Assembly: GCF_003346515.1 (NCBI RefSeq)
Contig: NZ_QQNA01000005.1
Coordinates: forward strand, 18,533-82,532
Length of the DNA stretch: 64,000 nucleotides
Direction of reading: 5' to 3'
Source: Streptomyces corynorhini
GTDB taxonomy: Bacteria > Actinomycetota > Actinomycetes > Streptomycetales > Streptomycetaceae
The position numbers were made by a program, and so were the translations under genes. The stretch's first letter is position 1, and the number at the start of each line of letters is the position of its first letter. The notes below the pieces were generated by a model. It saw only the letters and a program-made list of their open reading frames with translations. It made no database searches and had not been told where the DNA came from. Of the stretch, positions 26,822-35,785 are shown one piece after another.

Positions 26822-27132
26822 CCGTGTCGCGGACCTCGCGAAGGCCCGGTTCGTCTGGCCGACTCGGCCGAAGTGGGTCTCCCGCCTCCCGGCTCCCGGC
26901 TTCCGGCGCTCGCCGCGCTGAAGGCCCCCGGGGTCGCCGGGCTCGTGGTCGGGCTCGTGGTCGGGCTCCTCGGGGGCCGGGCCGCCGGGGTCGCCGCCGC
27001 GACCTGCCTCGTCCTCTTCTCCACCGGCGCCACGGCCGCCCACTTCCGTGCCCGCGCGTTCCCCGACATCGCCTTCCCCGGTGCCTGTATCGCGCCGCGT
27101 TCGCCTCTCCCGTACGCGTCATCGCCCGGTGA
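26822..27132 (+). pseudogene. DoxX-family membrane protein, decayed
   Basis: Pieces in three frames together spell the C-terminal part of a DoxX-like protein: ADLAKARFV (about 26827), then LADSAEVGL..LPALAALKAPGVAGL and LVLFSTGATAAHFRARAF with IAFPGA, then LYRAAFASPVRVIAR before a TGA at 27130. Frame changes are near 26853 and 27083. The N-terminal helix is absent. The rest of 26633-27245 shows no other gene. Confidence 0.6.
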
Positions 27133-27245
27133 CGGCGAGTCCGTACCGGTGCTCCTCGCCCCTCCATGGCCCAGCACCGCTCGCGCCCGCCGCCCGCAGG
27201 ACATAGGACGGAGACGGCGGGCGACGCACGGAAAAGTGAACCTGG

Positions 27246-27455
27246 ATGCGAATCGTTGTCGACCTCAATCGCTGCCAGGGATACGCGCAGTGCGCGTTCC
27301 TCGCGCCTGAGGTGTTCGAACTGCACGGCGAGGAGGCTCTGATGTTCGCGCCCGCCGTCCCCGACGGTCAGCAGGAGTACGTACGACGGGCGGCGGCGGC
27401 CTGTCCGGTGCAGGCCATCCTCGTCGGTGAGCGGGCGGGCCCCGGTGAACGCTGA
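27246..27455 (+). CDS. 3Fe-4S ferredoxin of the P450 type
   Basis: This 69-residue protein binds its cluster through Cys10, Cys16 and Cys53 (NRCQGYAQC and AAACPVQAI), the Cx5C...CP pattern of ferredoxins that feed electrons to bacterial P450s. It appears intact. Downstream, only the first codons of a reductase and a headless P450 remain, so it has lost its local partners. It could still serve other P450s of the cell. Confidence 0.9.
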   Translation: MRIVVDLNRCQGYAQCAFLAPEVFELHGEEALMFAPAVPDGQQEYVRRAAAACPVQAILVGERAGPGER

Positions 27456-27486
27456 GCCGGCAGACGGCCGGATCGTCATCGTCGGG
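27445..27486 (+). pseudogene. First codons of a ferredoxin reductase, cut by a deletion
   Basis: A GTG at 27445, overlapping the ferredoxin end by 11 nt, opens VNAEPADGRIVIVG, the expected start of an NAD(P)/FAD-dependent reductase (RIVIVG is the first strand of its Rossmann fold). After GTCGGG the sequence changes to the middle of a P450 in another frame. This looks like the scar of a deletion that removed the reductase and the front of the P450. Confidence 0.6.
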
Positions 27487-28324
27487 AAAGGACGTCATCG
27501 ACGTCGTCGAGGACTTCGCCTACCCCCTGCCCGTCACCGTGATCTGCCGGCTGCTGGGGGTGCCGCACGCGGACGTACCCGAGATCCGCGGCTGGACCGA
27601 CGAGATCATCGCCAGTGTCGACCTGACGCCCGGCAGCGACGAGGAGGGACGCCGCGCCACGGGACTGGAAGCCCGCCAGGCGATGGGCGCGTACCTCGGG
27701 GACCTCGCCGACAAGCGCCGGGACGACCCGGCGGACGACATGCTCTCCGCCCTCGTGCACGACTCGGGCCCCGACGGACCCCTCACCAAAACGGAGCTGA
27801 TGGCGACGGCGACGCTCCTGCTCATCGCCGGGCACGAGACGACGGTCAACCTCATCACCAACGGAGTGCTCACCCTGCTGCGCCGGCCCGCCGCCTTCCG
27901 GCAACTGCGCGAGCACCCCGAGCTGATGCCCGGGGCCGTGGAGGAACTCCTGCGCTACGAACCGCCGGTCCATCTGCTGCCGCAGCGCACTCCCCTCGCC
28001 GATGTCGAGGTCTCGGACGTCACGATTCCCCGAGGTGTCCCGCTGATCCTCGTCCTCGCCTCCGGAAACCGGGATCCGCGGCGATTCGACCACCCCGACC
28101 GCTTCGACCCGGCCCGCCAGGACAACCAGCACTTCGGTTTCGGCAGCGGCGTCCACAACTGCTTCGGCGCGCCGCTCGCCCGCCTGGAGGCCCAACTCGC
28201 CCTGCGCGCCGCCCTCCCCCGGATCGAGGGCTTCCAACTCACCGAGGATCCACCGCCGTACCGGCGCAGCCCCATCCTGCGCGGCCCCCGGCATCTTCGG
28301 ATCGAGCGGGTCTCGGGCCCGTAG
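27487..28324 (+). pseudogene. Cytochrome P450, N-terminally truncated
   Basis: About 278 residues remain, from VIDVVEDFAYPLPVTVICRL through the I-helix (LLLIAGHETTVNLI), ExxR (EELLRYEPPVHLLPQR) and the haem loop FGFGSGVHNCFGAPLAR to the TAG at 28322. The first 130 or so residues (helices A to D) are missing. The nearest in-frame start, GTG 27539, would skip further. It follows a ferredoxin gene, as many actinobacterial P450 genes do. Confidence 0.82.
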
Positions 28325-28573
28325 CCGAGCGCGGGTTCCGCCCGGTGGTCCGGCCGTCCGGTCGACGCCCTGCCCGTGCCGGTCCCCTCGTCGAGACCGT
28401 CGCGACCCCCTTCCTGATCCAGCTGATCCGGCCCACCCCGCCGCGTCTCAACGCGTACGCGAGACCGGGGCGGCACCAGGCCCGAGCATCGTGGGCCCGG
28501 CGCCCGCCGCCCCGACGTCCCCCTGGCGAAAACCACTTGATGCGGCCCGTGCCCACTGGCAGGGTGGCCCCTC

Positions 28574-29866
28574 GTGCCCGAGACAGACACGCCAGGCAAG
28601 CGGGAGCCCGAACCGCCCGAAGACGACGCGACGGCGGTGTCCGGCACCGGGCGCACGGCCGAACGGCCTTTGCGCTCCCCCGCCTTCCGGTGGTTCTTCC
28701 TCGGCCGCTCGATCTCCATGACCGGCAACGCCATGTCGCCCATCGCGCTGGCCTTCGGCGTCCTGGAGGTGACCGACAGTGCCGCCTGGCTGTCCGTGGT
28801 CACCAGCGCCGCGATGGTCCCCATGATCGCGACGATGGTCCTCGGCGGTGGTATCGCCGACCGCTACCGCCGTGACACCGTGCTGCGCCTCACCAGTCTG
28901 GGCGCCGGGCTCAGCCAGGCCGGCGTGGCGGCGCTGCTGCTCACCCACCGCGACCCCGTACTGCTGCTGCCGCTCTGCGCCCTCAACGGTGTCTTCCAGG
29001 GGCTCACGACGCCCGCGCTGCGCGGCATCGTCCCGAATCTGGCGGCGGGGCGCGGTCTTCAGCAGGCCAGCTCCCTGCTGGCTTCCGTACGGAACACGAC
29101 CCGGATCCTCGGCCCGGCCGCCGCCGGTCTGCTGACGTCCTTTGCCGGAGGCGGCTGGACGATCGCCGCCGACGCCGCGACCTTCCTCGTGGCGGCCGTC
29201 TGCTTCGCCCGGATCTCGCTGCCCGCCCTGCCCCCGCGCGCCGAGGACGCGCCGACGATGTTCGGCGAACTGCGGCAGGGCTGGCAGTACTTCAGCTCCA
29301 GGCCGTGGATCTGGACGGTCACCCTGGCCTTCGCCCTCTTCAACGCCGCCCACATGGGCATCTGGCAGATCCTCGGCCCGGTGATCGCCCACGACACCAT
29401 CGGCGCGCGGGGCTGGGGGCTGGTGCTCAGCGCCCGCGGCACCGGGGCGCTGCTGGCCACGGTGGTGATGGTGCGGCTGACGGTGCGGCGGCCCATGGTC
29501 CCCGCGCTCTCCTCGATGACCCTGGCGGCCGTCCCGATGATCCTGCTCGGCACCGGCGCCGACACGCTCTGGCTGGCCACCGCGGCGTTCGTGTCGGGGG
29601 TGGTCGCCGAGGTCTTCACCGTCGTGTGGGAGACGGTGAACTACACCCACATCCCGGAACGGCTGATCTCCCGGGTCGGTGCGTACGACGAGTGTCTGTC
29701 GTTCGCGTCCATCCCCCTGGGCCAGCTGTCCACGCCGCTCCTCGCCGCGGCGTTCGGGACGGCGGCGGTAGCGGTCGCGGGCGGCGGGGTGGCGGCGGTG
29801 GCGATGCTGCTGCCGCTGCTCGTGCGGTCGCTGCGGAGGTTGGAGGTCAACCGGGGCAGCGGCTGA
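28574..29866 (+). CDS. MFS transporter (MFS_3 / EntS-like)
   Basis: This 430-residue multi-spanning protein starts at GTG 28574. After a 40-residue polar N-terminus come about twelve hydrophobic segments; the loop after helix 2 is GGGIADRYRRDTVLR, the MFS motif A. The family exports siderophores, macrolides or other drugs; the substrate is unknown. There is no linked regulator, and the gene stands alone between the P450 remnants and the LacI remnant. Confidence 0.9.
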   Translation: MPETDTPGKREPEPPEDDATAVSGTGRTAERPLRSPAFRWFFLGRSISMTGNAMSPIALAFGVLEVTDSAAWLSVVTSAAMVPMIATMVLGGGIADRYRRDTVLRLTSLGAGLSQAGVAALLLTHRDPVLLLPLCALNGVFQGLTTPALRGIVPNLAAGRGLQQASSLLASVRNTTRILGPAAAGLLTSFAGGGWTIAADAATFLVAAVCFARISLPALPPRAEDAPTMFGELRQGWQYFSSRPWIWTVTLAFALFNAAHMGIWQILGPVIAHDTIGARGWGLVLSARGTGALLATVVMVRLTVRRPMVPALSSMTLAAVPMILLGTGADTLWLATAAFVSGVVAEVFTVVWETVNYTHIPERLISRVGAYDECLSFASIPLGQLSTPLLAAAFGTAAVAVAGGGVAAVAMLLPLLVRSLRRLEVNRGSG

Positions 29867-30007
29867 GGGGCGCGGCCGCGGGCGGGACCGGTCAGCCCGG
29901 ACGGGTGGCCGGGTCGTACGGCGACGGCCGGGGAGGCCGCGGCGGGAGGCGGCGGACGAGGGCCGCGGCGGGGCGGCCTTGCTCGCCGCGTGGCAGGCGA
30001 TCTAGGG

Positions 30008-30021
30008 TGAATGCGCTTTCA
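30008..30021. promoter_or_regulatory. LacI-type operator
   Basis: TGAATGCGCTTTCA differs by one base from the perfect palindrome TGAAAGCGCTTTCA. It is 72 nt upstream of the GTG start of a LacI-family gene, suggesting autoregulation. Confidence 0.7.
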
Positions 30022-30092
30022 AAGAGTTCCGGTACGTGCGTTGGCATGTACTCCGTACGAACCACACGAAGAAGAAGCGGACGGTCGGTCGG

Positions 30093-31148
30093 GTGAGCGC
30101 CCCCACGGTGTACAACGTCGCCGAGCGGTCGGGCGTCTCCATCGCCACGGTCTCTCGGGTCTACCGCAACCCCGATTCGGTGCGCGTCAAGACCCGTGAA
30201 CGGGTTCTGGAGGCGGCCCGCGAGCTGGGCTACGTTCCCAGCGGCAGCGCCCGGGGCCTGGCCAGCCGCTCCACCGGTGTACTCGGTCTCTGCTTCCCGG
30301 ACTACGCCGATCCGGACGCGGAGGCCGACGCGGAGGCGGAGAGCGACGCCGACGACGCCGTGATGCTGTACTCCGACTAGATCATCCGGGGCATGGAGCG
30401 GGCGGCGCGGCGGCACGGGTACGCGCTGCTGATCGCCGCCTCGCTGGAAGGCGGGCCGGAGAGCCTGGTGGCGAAGGTCGCGGGGCGGGTCGACGGGTTC
30501 GCCGTTCTCGCGCGGACCGTGCCGACGGAGGACCTGGAGGTGATCTCGAACCGGCTGCCCATCGTGATGCTCGCCGGGCCGCGCGAGATCGACCACCTGG
30601 ATCACATCGTGGTCGCCAACGCCGACGGCGAGCGGGCGCTCGCCCGCCACGTGATCGAGGACCACGGGCTGCGCAGGCTCGCGTTCGTCGCGGGGGGCGT
30701 CGAGTCCCCGGACGCCGAGGCCCGGTTCTCCGGGTTCCGGGAGGCGTGCCGGGACGCCGGGCTCCCGGTGCCGGACGCGCCGGACGTGCGGGTCGGCATG
30801 ATGACGCAGGCGGAGGGGGCGTGGGCGGCGGAGGCCCTGCTCGACCGGGCGGGTGAGCGGCCGGAGGCGATGCTGTTCGCCAACGACCAGATGGCGGTGG
30901 GAGCGCTGCGCGCGCTGGAGCGGCGCGGGGTGCGGGTGCCCGAGGACATCGCGGTGACCGGGTTCGACGGCATCCCGTTGGGCCGGATCGTACGGCCCGC
31001 GCTGACCACCGTACGGCAGCCGATCCGTCAACTGGGCGAGCAGGCTGTCGAGTTGCTGGTGCGTCGGCTGGGCGACAGCGGCCGGGCACCGGTCTCGCTG
31101 ATGCTGCCGGTCTCGCTCGTCAGGCGCGCGAGCTGCGGCTGCGGCTGA
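30093..31148 (+). pseudogene. LacI-family regulator interrupted by one in-frame amber codon
   Basis: A full-length LacI repressor (about 351 codons) reads in a single frame except for a TAG at 30378-30380. Before it: TVYNVAERSGVSIATVSRVY (helix-turn-helix), hinge, and an Asp/Glu/Ala-rich stretch ending in VMLYSD. After it: IIRGMERAARRHGYALLIAA through the sugar-binding core (MLFANDQMAVGALRAL, VTGFDGIPLGR) to RASCGCG. Relatives normally have Glu here, so GAG to TAG is the likely change. Without suppression only about 95 residues are made. It presumably controlled the beta-glucoside-type genes downstream. Confidence 0.85.
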
Positions 31149-32169
31149 GCGGAGGGCCGCCGCTCCCCCGGCCGTTTCGGGGCGCCGCCGTACGCTCCGC
31201 GAAGAAGCGCCGCCGCGCGGCCCTCAGCGCCTCCTGCTCGGTGTCGAGTCCCGGGTGCTCGAAGTGGCCCGCGCTCATCACGTGAAGCTCGCGCGGCCCG
31301 GCCAGGGCGTCGTACACGGCGAACTGTCCCGGCGGCGGCACCACGGGGTCGAACAGCGCGGCGGCGACCAGGGTGGGCAGCTCCAGCCGGGTGGCGGCGG
31401 TGGCGGCGTCGAAGTACCGCAGCACCTCGGTGACCTCGGGGTGTACCCGGTGGTGGGCGCGCAACGGCTCTCCGCTGCCGACACACGGCAGGGTGAGCCG
31501 CAAGGGGTGGTTGCCGAAGGTCGGCACCGTCAGCTGGGCGGCCCCGAACCGCTCGTCCCAGGGCAGCGCCAGCGCGCCGAGCCCGCCGCCGAAGCTCTCC
31601 CCGAGATAGCCGAGCGGCGCCCCGCCGGCCGTCGGCGCCAGCTCCGGTACCAGCTCGTGCAGGGCCGAGGCCGCGCACCACAGGTCCGCCACGCAGTCAC
31701 CGATGACATACGTGTCGCGGGAGGCGATGCCGTGCAGGACGTGCTCGTCGGCCGTGTCGGGGATGCCCGGCACGCGCCCGCGGGCGCCCATGCCCCGTAC
31801 GCACGGCAGGATCGCGGCGGCGCCGGGCAGCGGCAACGGTACGTCGGGGCCCGGCGCGTGGCGGCCGCCGTAGCCGTGGCCGACCACGAACCCGTACGCC
31901 GCCGGGCCCCCGGCCGGGAGCGCGAGCCAGCCGCCGAGCCGCACCCCGCCCACCGAGGTGAAGGTCACTGCGTGGATCCGTACGCCGTCCCGCTCGTCCT
32001 CCACCGGTCCCAGCTCCGGGTCCGTGGCGACCTCGCGGGCCTCCGCGTGGCGGGCACGCCAGAAGGCGGCGAAATCGTCCGGGGCCGCGGGCGCGGGGGC
32101 GGGCGAGGACTCGTCCGGAGTCCAGCCGTGGGCGGGGTCGAACGGGAAGTCATGCGCGAACGCGGCCAT
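31120..32169 (-). CDS. Acetyl xylan esterase-family hydrolase
   Basis: This 349-residue alpha/beta hydrolase is of the acetyl xylan esterase / cephalosporin deacetylase family. It shows LGGWLALPAGG, the YGFVVGHGYGGRHA oxyanion region, the nucleophile elbow GESFGGGLG, FDPVVPP carrying the acid, and the late histidine in SAGHFEHPG. There is no signal peptide, so it acts on imported acetylated sugars. It is convergent with the LacI remnant and overlaps its last 29 nt. The neighbouring genes (sugar permeases, GH1) fit a role in oligosaccharide breakdown. Confidence 0.88.
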   Translation of the reverse strand: MAAFAHDFPFDPAHGWTPDESSPAPAPAAPDDFAAFWRARHAEAREVATDPELGPVEDERDGVRIHAVTFTSVGGVRLGGWLALPAGGPAAYGFVVGHGYGGRHAPGPDVPLPLPGAAAILPCVRGMGARGRVPGIPDTADEHVLHGIASRDTYVIGDCVADLWCAASALHELVPELAPTAGGAPLGYLGESFGGGLGALALPWDERFGAAQLTVPTFGNHPLRLTLPCVGSGEPLRAHHRVHPEVTEVLRYFDAATAATRLELPTLVAAALFDPVVPPPGQFAVYDALAGPRELHVMSAGHFEHPGLDTEQEALRAARRRFFAERTAAPRNGRGSGGPPLSRSRSSRA

Positions 32170-32213
32170 GACCGCCACACTATCGGCCGCCTCGGGGACC
32201 GCCGGACCGGCCG

Positions 32214-32249
32214 CACCAACCTCACCGCCCACACCAACCTCACCGCCCA
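32214..32249. repeat. 18-bp tandem duplication in a 273-bp gap
   Basis: CACCAACCTCACCGCCCA occurs twice in tandem. Further along (32280-32395) the motif CGGTCGAGYCCGG recurs several times. The gap 32170-32442 is where a binding-protein gene and its promoter would be expected, but none is present. Confidence 0.85.
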
Positions 32250-32442
32250 CACCGGCCGCTCCGCCCTCACCGGCCGACCGGGTCCGGTCGAGTCCAGGCG
32301 AGCCCCGGCGAGTTCCCGGCGAGTTCGGCGGCTCCGGCCGAGCCCGGTCGAGCCCGGTCAAAGCCGGTCGAGTCCGGTCGAGCCGGGGAGCGGAATCGGT
32401 CACACCGCGCACACGGCGACAAAATATGCGTATACCGTTCAA

Positions 32443-33255
32443 ATGGCCGTCCCGATCCTCGCCACCCTGGCGATGAGCTTCACCGATTTCGGGCTGCGCA
32501 ACGTCACACGCCCGTTCGACGCGAACTTCATCGGCTTCGAGAACTACGTCAAGCTCTTCAACGACGACAAGTTCCTCACGTCGCTCTTCAACACGGCGTA
32601 CTTCGTGGTCGTCGGTGTGCCACTGACGGTCTTCCTGGGACTGGTCGTGGCCGTCCTGCTGAACAACGGCATCGACCGGGCCCGCACCTTCTTCCGCGTC
32701 GGCTTCTACGCCCCGGTGGTCACCACCATCGTGGCGGTCGCCGTGGTGTGGCGCTTCGTACTCGATCCGAGCGACGGCCTGGTGGCCGCCCTCTTCTCCG
32801 AAGTGGGGCTCACCGCACCGGACTTCCTCGGTTCCGAGACCCTCGCCATGCCCTCGATGATCGCGATGGCGGTCTGGCGCAATCTGGGCACGGTCATGGT
32901 GCTCTTCATCGCCGGACTCCAGGCGATCCCCACCGAGGTACGGGAGGCGGCGCGGCTGGACGGCGCCGGGCTCTGGCAGGAGTTCCGCCGGATCACCGTT
33001 CCGCTGCTGCGGCCGACGCTGCTCTACGCGGCGGTCATCACCACCATCGGCTACCTCAACGTGTTCGAGGAACCGTTCGTGATGACGCAGGGCGGGCCTT
33101 CGGACTCGACACTCACCGTGTCGCTGAACATGTACCGCGAGGGCTTCAACTTCTTCCACATGGGCTACGCGAGCGCCATGGCGTATGTCCTCTTCGTAGT
33201 GATCATGGGCATCACGGTGCTGCAGCTCCGACTGCTGAAGGACAACACGAAATGA
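32443..33255 (+). CDS. Sugar ABC permease, MalF type, apparently lacking its N-terminus
   Basis: Inner-membrane subunit of a CUT1 sugar importer. From ATG 32443 the protein has 270 residues and starts inside what should be the first membrane helix (AVPILATLAMSFTDFG); relatives have 35-50 more residues before this point. The remaining helices and the EAA loop (REAARLDGAGLWQEFRRITV) are intact. No ribosome-binding site precedes the ATG, and no other good in-frame start lies nearby. The binding-protein gene that usually precedes it is absent. Function is therefore doubtful. It overlaps the next permease by ATGA. Confidence 0.75.
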   Translation: MAVPILATLAMSFTDFGLRNVTRPFDANFIGFENYVKLFNDDKFLTSLFNTAYFVVVGVPLTVFLGLVVAVLLNNGIDRARTFFRVGFYAPVVTTIVAVAVVWRFVLDPSDGLVAALFSEVGLTAPDFLGSETLAMPSMIAMAVWRNLGTVMVLFIAGLQAIPTEVREAARLDGAGLWQEFRRITVPLLRPTLLYAAVITTIGYLNVFEEPFVMTQGGPSDSTLTVSLNMYREGFNFFHMGYASAMAYVLFVVIMGITVLQLRLLKDNTK

Positions 33256-34169
33256 GCGCCACCAGTACCCCGGGCGCCGTGGCGACGGCGCCGTCCCAGC
33301 GGCCCGGGACCCCGGAGCCGGACCGGCCCGCCGGTCGCCGTACCCGGCCCTCGAAGAAGCGGATCCTGGTCTACGCGCTGCTCGCGCTCGGCCTGCTGAT
33401 CATGTCGGCGCCGTTCCTGTGGATGGTCCTGTCCGCCTTCAAGACGCCCGGCGAGCTGACCGCGAGCCCGCCCGTGTGGATCCCGACCGAGTGGACCCTG
33501 GACAACTTCCGGGACCTGCTCGACAAGCTCGATCTGCCGCTCTACTTCATGAACTCGGTGATCGTGGCGGTCCTCGTGACCATGTCCAACCTGGTGTTCT
33601 GCTCCATGCTCGGATACGCCCTGGCCAAGCTGAACTTCGTGGGGCGCAACAAGATCTTCGTGCTGGTGCTGGGCGCGCTCATGGTGCCCGGCAACCTGAT
33701 GCTGCTCCCGCTCTTCGTGCTGATGAGCAGGATGCGGCTGATCGACTCGTACGCGGGGCTGGTGCTGCCGTTCGCCGCGGGAGCCTTCGGGGTCTTCCTG
33801 ATGCGTCAGTTCATGCAGTCGATCCCGGACGAGCTGCTGGAAGCGGCCCGGATGGACGGCGCCGGTGAGTGGTACATCTTCTGGCGGATCGTGATGCCCC
33901 TGGTGAAGCCCGCCCTGGCGACGCTCTCGATCTTCACGCTCCTGGGGTCCTGGAACAACTTCGTCTGGCCGCTCATCGCGACCAACGACCCCGACAAGTA
34001 CACACTGCCGGTCGCTCTGGCCACCTTCGCCACCGACCCCAACAAGGCGGGCGGATCGAACGGCATGCTGATGGCCGGATCCTTCCTGATCGTGCTGCCG
34101 GTCCTGGTGGTGTTCATCGCCCTCCAGCGGCACTTCACGCAGGGCATCGCCACGGCGGGCATGAAGTAG
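33252..34169 (+). CDS. Sugar ABC permease, MalG type
   Basis: This 305-residue partner of the preceding permease starts at ATG 33252, overlapping its stop. It has a 35-residue polar start, six membrane segments, and the EAA loop LLEAARMDGAGEWYIFWRIVMP. The C-terminal QRHFTQGIATAGMK is the usual end of CUT1 MalG proteins. It is followed 45 nt later by the GH1 beta-glucosidase, which suggests import of beta-glucosides. No ATPase is encoded nearby. Confidence 0.92.
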   Translation: MSATSTPGAVATAPSQRPGTPEPDRPAGRRTRPSKKRILVYALLALGLLIMSAPFLWMVLSAFKTPGELTASPPVWIPTEWTLDNFRDLLDKLDLPLYFMNSVIVAVLVTMSNLVFCSMLGYALAKLNFVGRNKIFVLVLGALMVPGNLMLLPLFVLMSRMRLIDSYAGLVLPFAAGAFGVFLMRQFMQSIPDELLEAARMDGAGEWYIFWRIVMPLVKPALATLSIFTLLGSWNNFVWPLIATNDPDKYTLPVALATFATDPNKAGGSNGMLMAGSFLIVLPVLVVFIALQRHFTQGIATAGMK

Positions 34170-34214
34170 CCCCCCTCCCCCACCCCGTACGACCCACCGG
34201 AAAGACATTTCGCG

Positions 34215-35417
34215 ATGACGCACACCCACGTCCCCTTCCCCGACGGCTTCCTGTGGGGCGCCTCCACGGCCGCCCACCAGATCGAGGGCAACAACACCAA
34301 CAGCGACTGGTGGGTGAAGGAACACACCGCGGGCACCCACATCCAGGAGCCCAGTCTCGACGCCTGCGACAGCTACCACCGCTGGCGCGAGGACATGGAC
34401 GTGCTGGCCGGCCTCGGCTTCACCGACTACCGCTTCTCCATCGAGTGGGCGCGCATCGAGCCCGCCGAGGGCCGCTTCTCGCGCGCCGGGCTGGCCCACT
34501 ACCGCCGGATGGTCGAGGGCGCCGTCGAGCGCGGCCTGCGTCCGATGGTCACCCTGCACCACTTCACCGTGCCGCAGTGGTTCGAGGAGCGCGGCGGTTT
34601 CACCGCCGAAGGCGCGACCGAACTGTTCGCCCGGTACGTCGCGGCCTGCGCCCCGGTGATCTCCGAGGGCGTCGGCCACGTCTGCACCATCAACGAACCC
34701 AACATGATCGCCGTCATGGCGGGCCAGGCCAGGCGCGGCGACGTCGGCTTCCCGCCGGCCGGGCTGCCGACCCCTGACGAGGAGACCACCCACGCCGTGA
34801 TCGCCGCCCACCACGCGGCCGTCAAGGAGGTCAGGGCGATCAACCCCGCCATCCGGGTCGGCTGGACCATCGCCAACCAGGTCTACCAGGCGCTCCCCGG
34901 CGCCGAGGACGTCACCGCGGCCTACCGGCACCCCCGCGAGGACGTCTTCATCGAGGCCGCCCGCGACGACGACTGGATCGGCGTGCAGTCCTACACGCGG
35001 ACCAGGATCGGCGCCGACGGCCCGGTCCCCACCGCCGACGACGCCGAGCGCACCCTCACCCAGTGGGAGTACTACCCGTCGGCCGTCGGCCACGCCCTGC
35101 GTCACACCGCCGAGGTCGTCGGCCCGGACGTACCTCTGATCGTCACCGAGAACGGCATCGCCACCGACGACGACGGCCGCCGCGTCGACTACTACACCGG
35201 CGCGCTGAACGAGGTCGCCGCCGCGCTCCAGGACGGCCTGCGTATCGACGGCTATCTCGCCTGGAGCGCGCTGGACAACTACGAGTGGGGTTCCTACAAG
35301 CCGACGTTCGGGCTGATCGGCTGGGACCCGGAGACCTTCGAGCGGCTGCCGAAGCCGTCCGCCACCTGGCTGGGCGCGATGGGCCGCACCCGTACGCTCC
35401 CCCGTACCGCCGGCTGA
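34215..35417 (+). CDS. GH1 beta-glucosidase
   Basis: Hydrolyses beta-linked di- and oligosaccharides such as cellobiose in the cytoplasm (no signal peptide). It has 400 residues, slightly shorter than most GH1 enzymes but complete. It shows the N-terminal FPDGFLWGASTAAHQIEG, acid/base Glu161 in TINEP and nucleophile Glu312 in IVTENG. The glucoside specificity is family-based; GH1 also covers galactosides and others. It is the last gene of the permease operon. Confidence 0.93.
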   Translation: MTHTHVPFPDGFLWGASTAAHQIEGNNTNSDWWVKEHTAGTHIQEPSLDACDSYHRWREDMDVLAGLGFTDYRFSIEWARIEPAEGRFSRAGLAHYRRMVEGAVERGLRPMVTLHHFTVPQWFEERGGFTAEGATELFARYVAACAPVISEGVGHVCTINEPNMIAVMAGQARRGDVGFPPAGLPTPDEETTHAVIAAHHAAVKEVRAINPAIRVGWTIANQVYQALPGAEDVTAAYRHPREDVFIEAARDDDWIGVQSYTRTRIGADGPVPTADDAERTLTQWEYYPSAVGHALRHTAEVVGPDVPLIVTENGIATDDDGRRVDYYTGALNEVAAALQDGLRIDGYLAWSALDNYEWGSYKPTFGLIGWDPETFERLPKPSATWLGAMGRTRTLPRTAG

Positions 35418-35432
35418 CACCCGGCCCACGAC

Positions 35433-35454
35433 CGGGAGCGGCGGGACGCTCCCG
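35433..35454. terminator. Hairpin after the GH1 gene
   Basis: CGGGAGCG (35433-35440) pairs with CGCTCCCG (35447-35454) across a 6-nt loop, 16 nt past the GH1 stop. The remaining gap to 35785 shows only a possible operator near its end. Confidence 0.6.
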
Positions 35455-35759
35455 TACGTACCGGATCCGGCGGCACCTGACCGTCGCCGGTTCCGGTACG
35501 GCTCCGCGGGGAGGACTGGCTGCCGTACACCCGCACGCGGGCAGATCGGAACAACGGGCGGCATGGTGGCAACGGGCGGGGCACGGTGGCCGCGACGGCA
35601 TCCACACACGGGCCGCGGCAAGAACGCTCCTACCGGTGGACGACGGGGCGGGCGAGGACGGTACGGCGGTCCTCGGCATCGTGTCCGGCTGACCACACGG
35701 ACGCGGCACGGCGCTGCTCGGCACAGCACTGCGGCTCGGCTCGGCGGGATTGCCCGGAC

Positions 35760-35773
35760 AGTAAGCGCTCTCT
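35760..35773. promoter_or_regulatory. Weak LacI-type half-match
   Basis: AGTAAGCGCTCTCT shares the AAGCGCT core and 10 of 14 positions with TGAAAGCGCTTTCA. It lies 12 nt before the start of the acyltransferase-like gene. It may place that gene in the same regulon as the broken LacI gene. Confidence 0.35.
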
Positions 35774-35785
35774 AAGGTCGTGGGC

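Noticed and set aside
27427..28875. Plus-strand 482-codon frame starting inside the ferredoxin gene
   Set aside because: After the first codons (a reductase start) it is a shadow of the P450 remnant and then of the MFS gene, with Arg/Pro-rich nonsense sequence.
30036..30092. Upstream GTG at 30036 as the LacI start
   Set aside because: It would add 19 residues before the helix-turn-helix that relatives lack. GTG 30093 gives the usual N-terminus.
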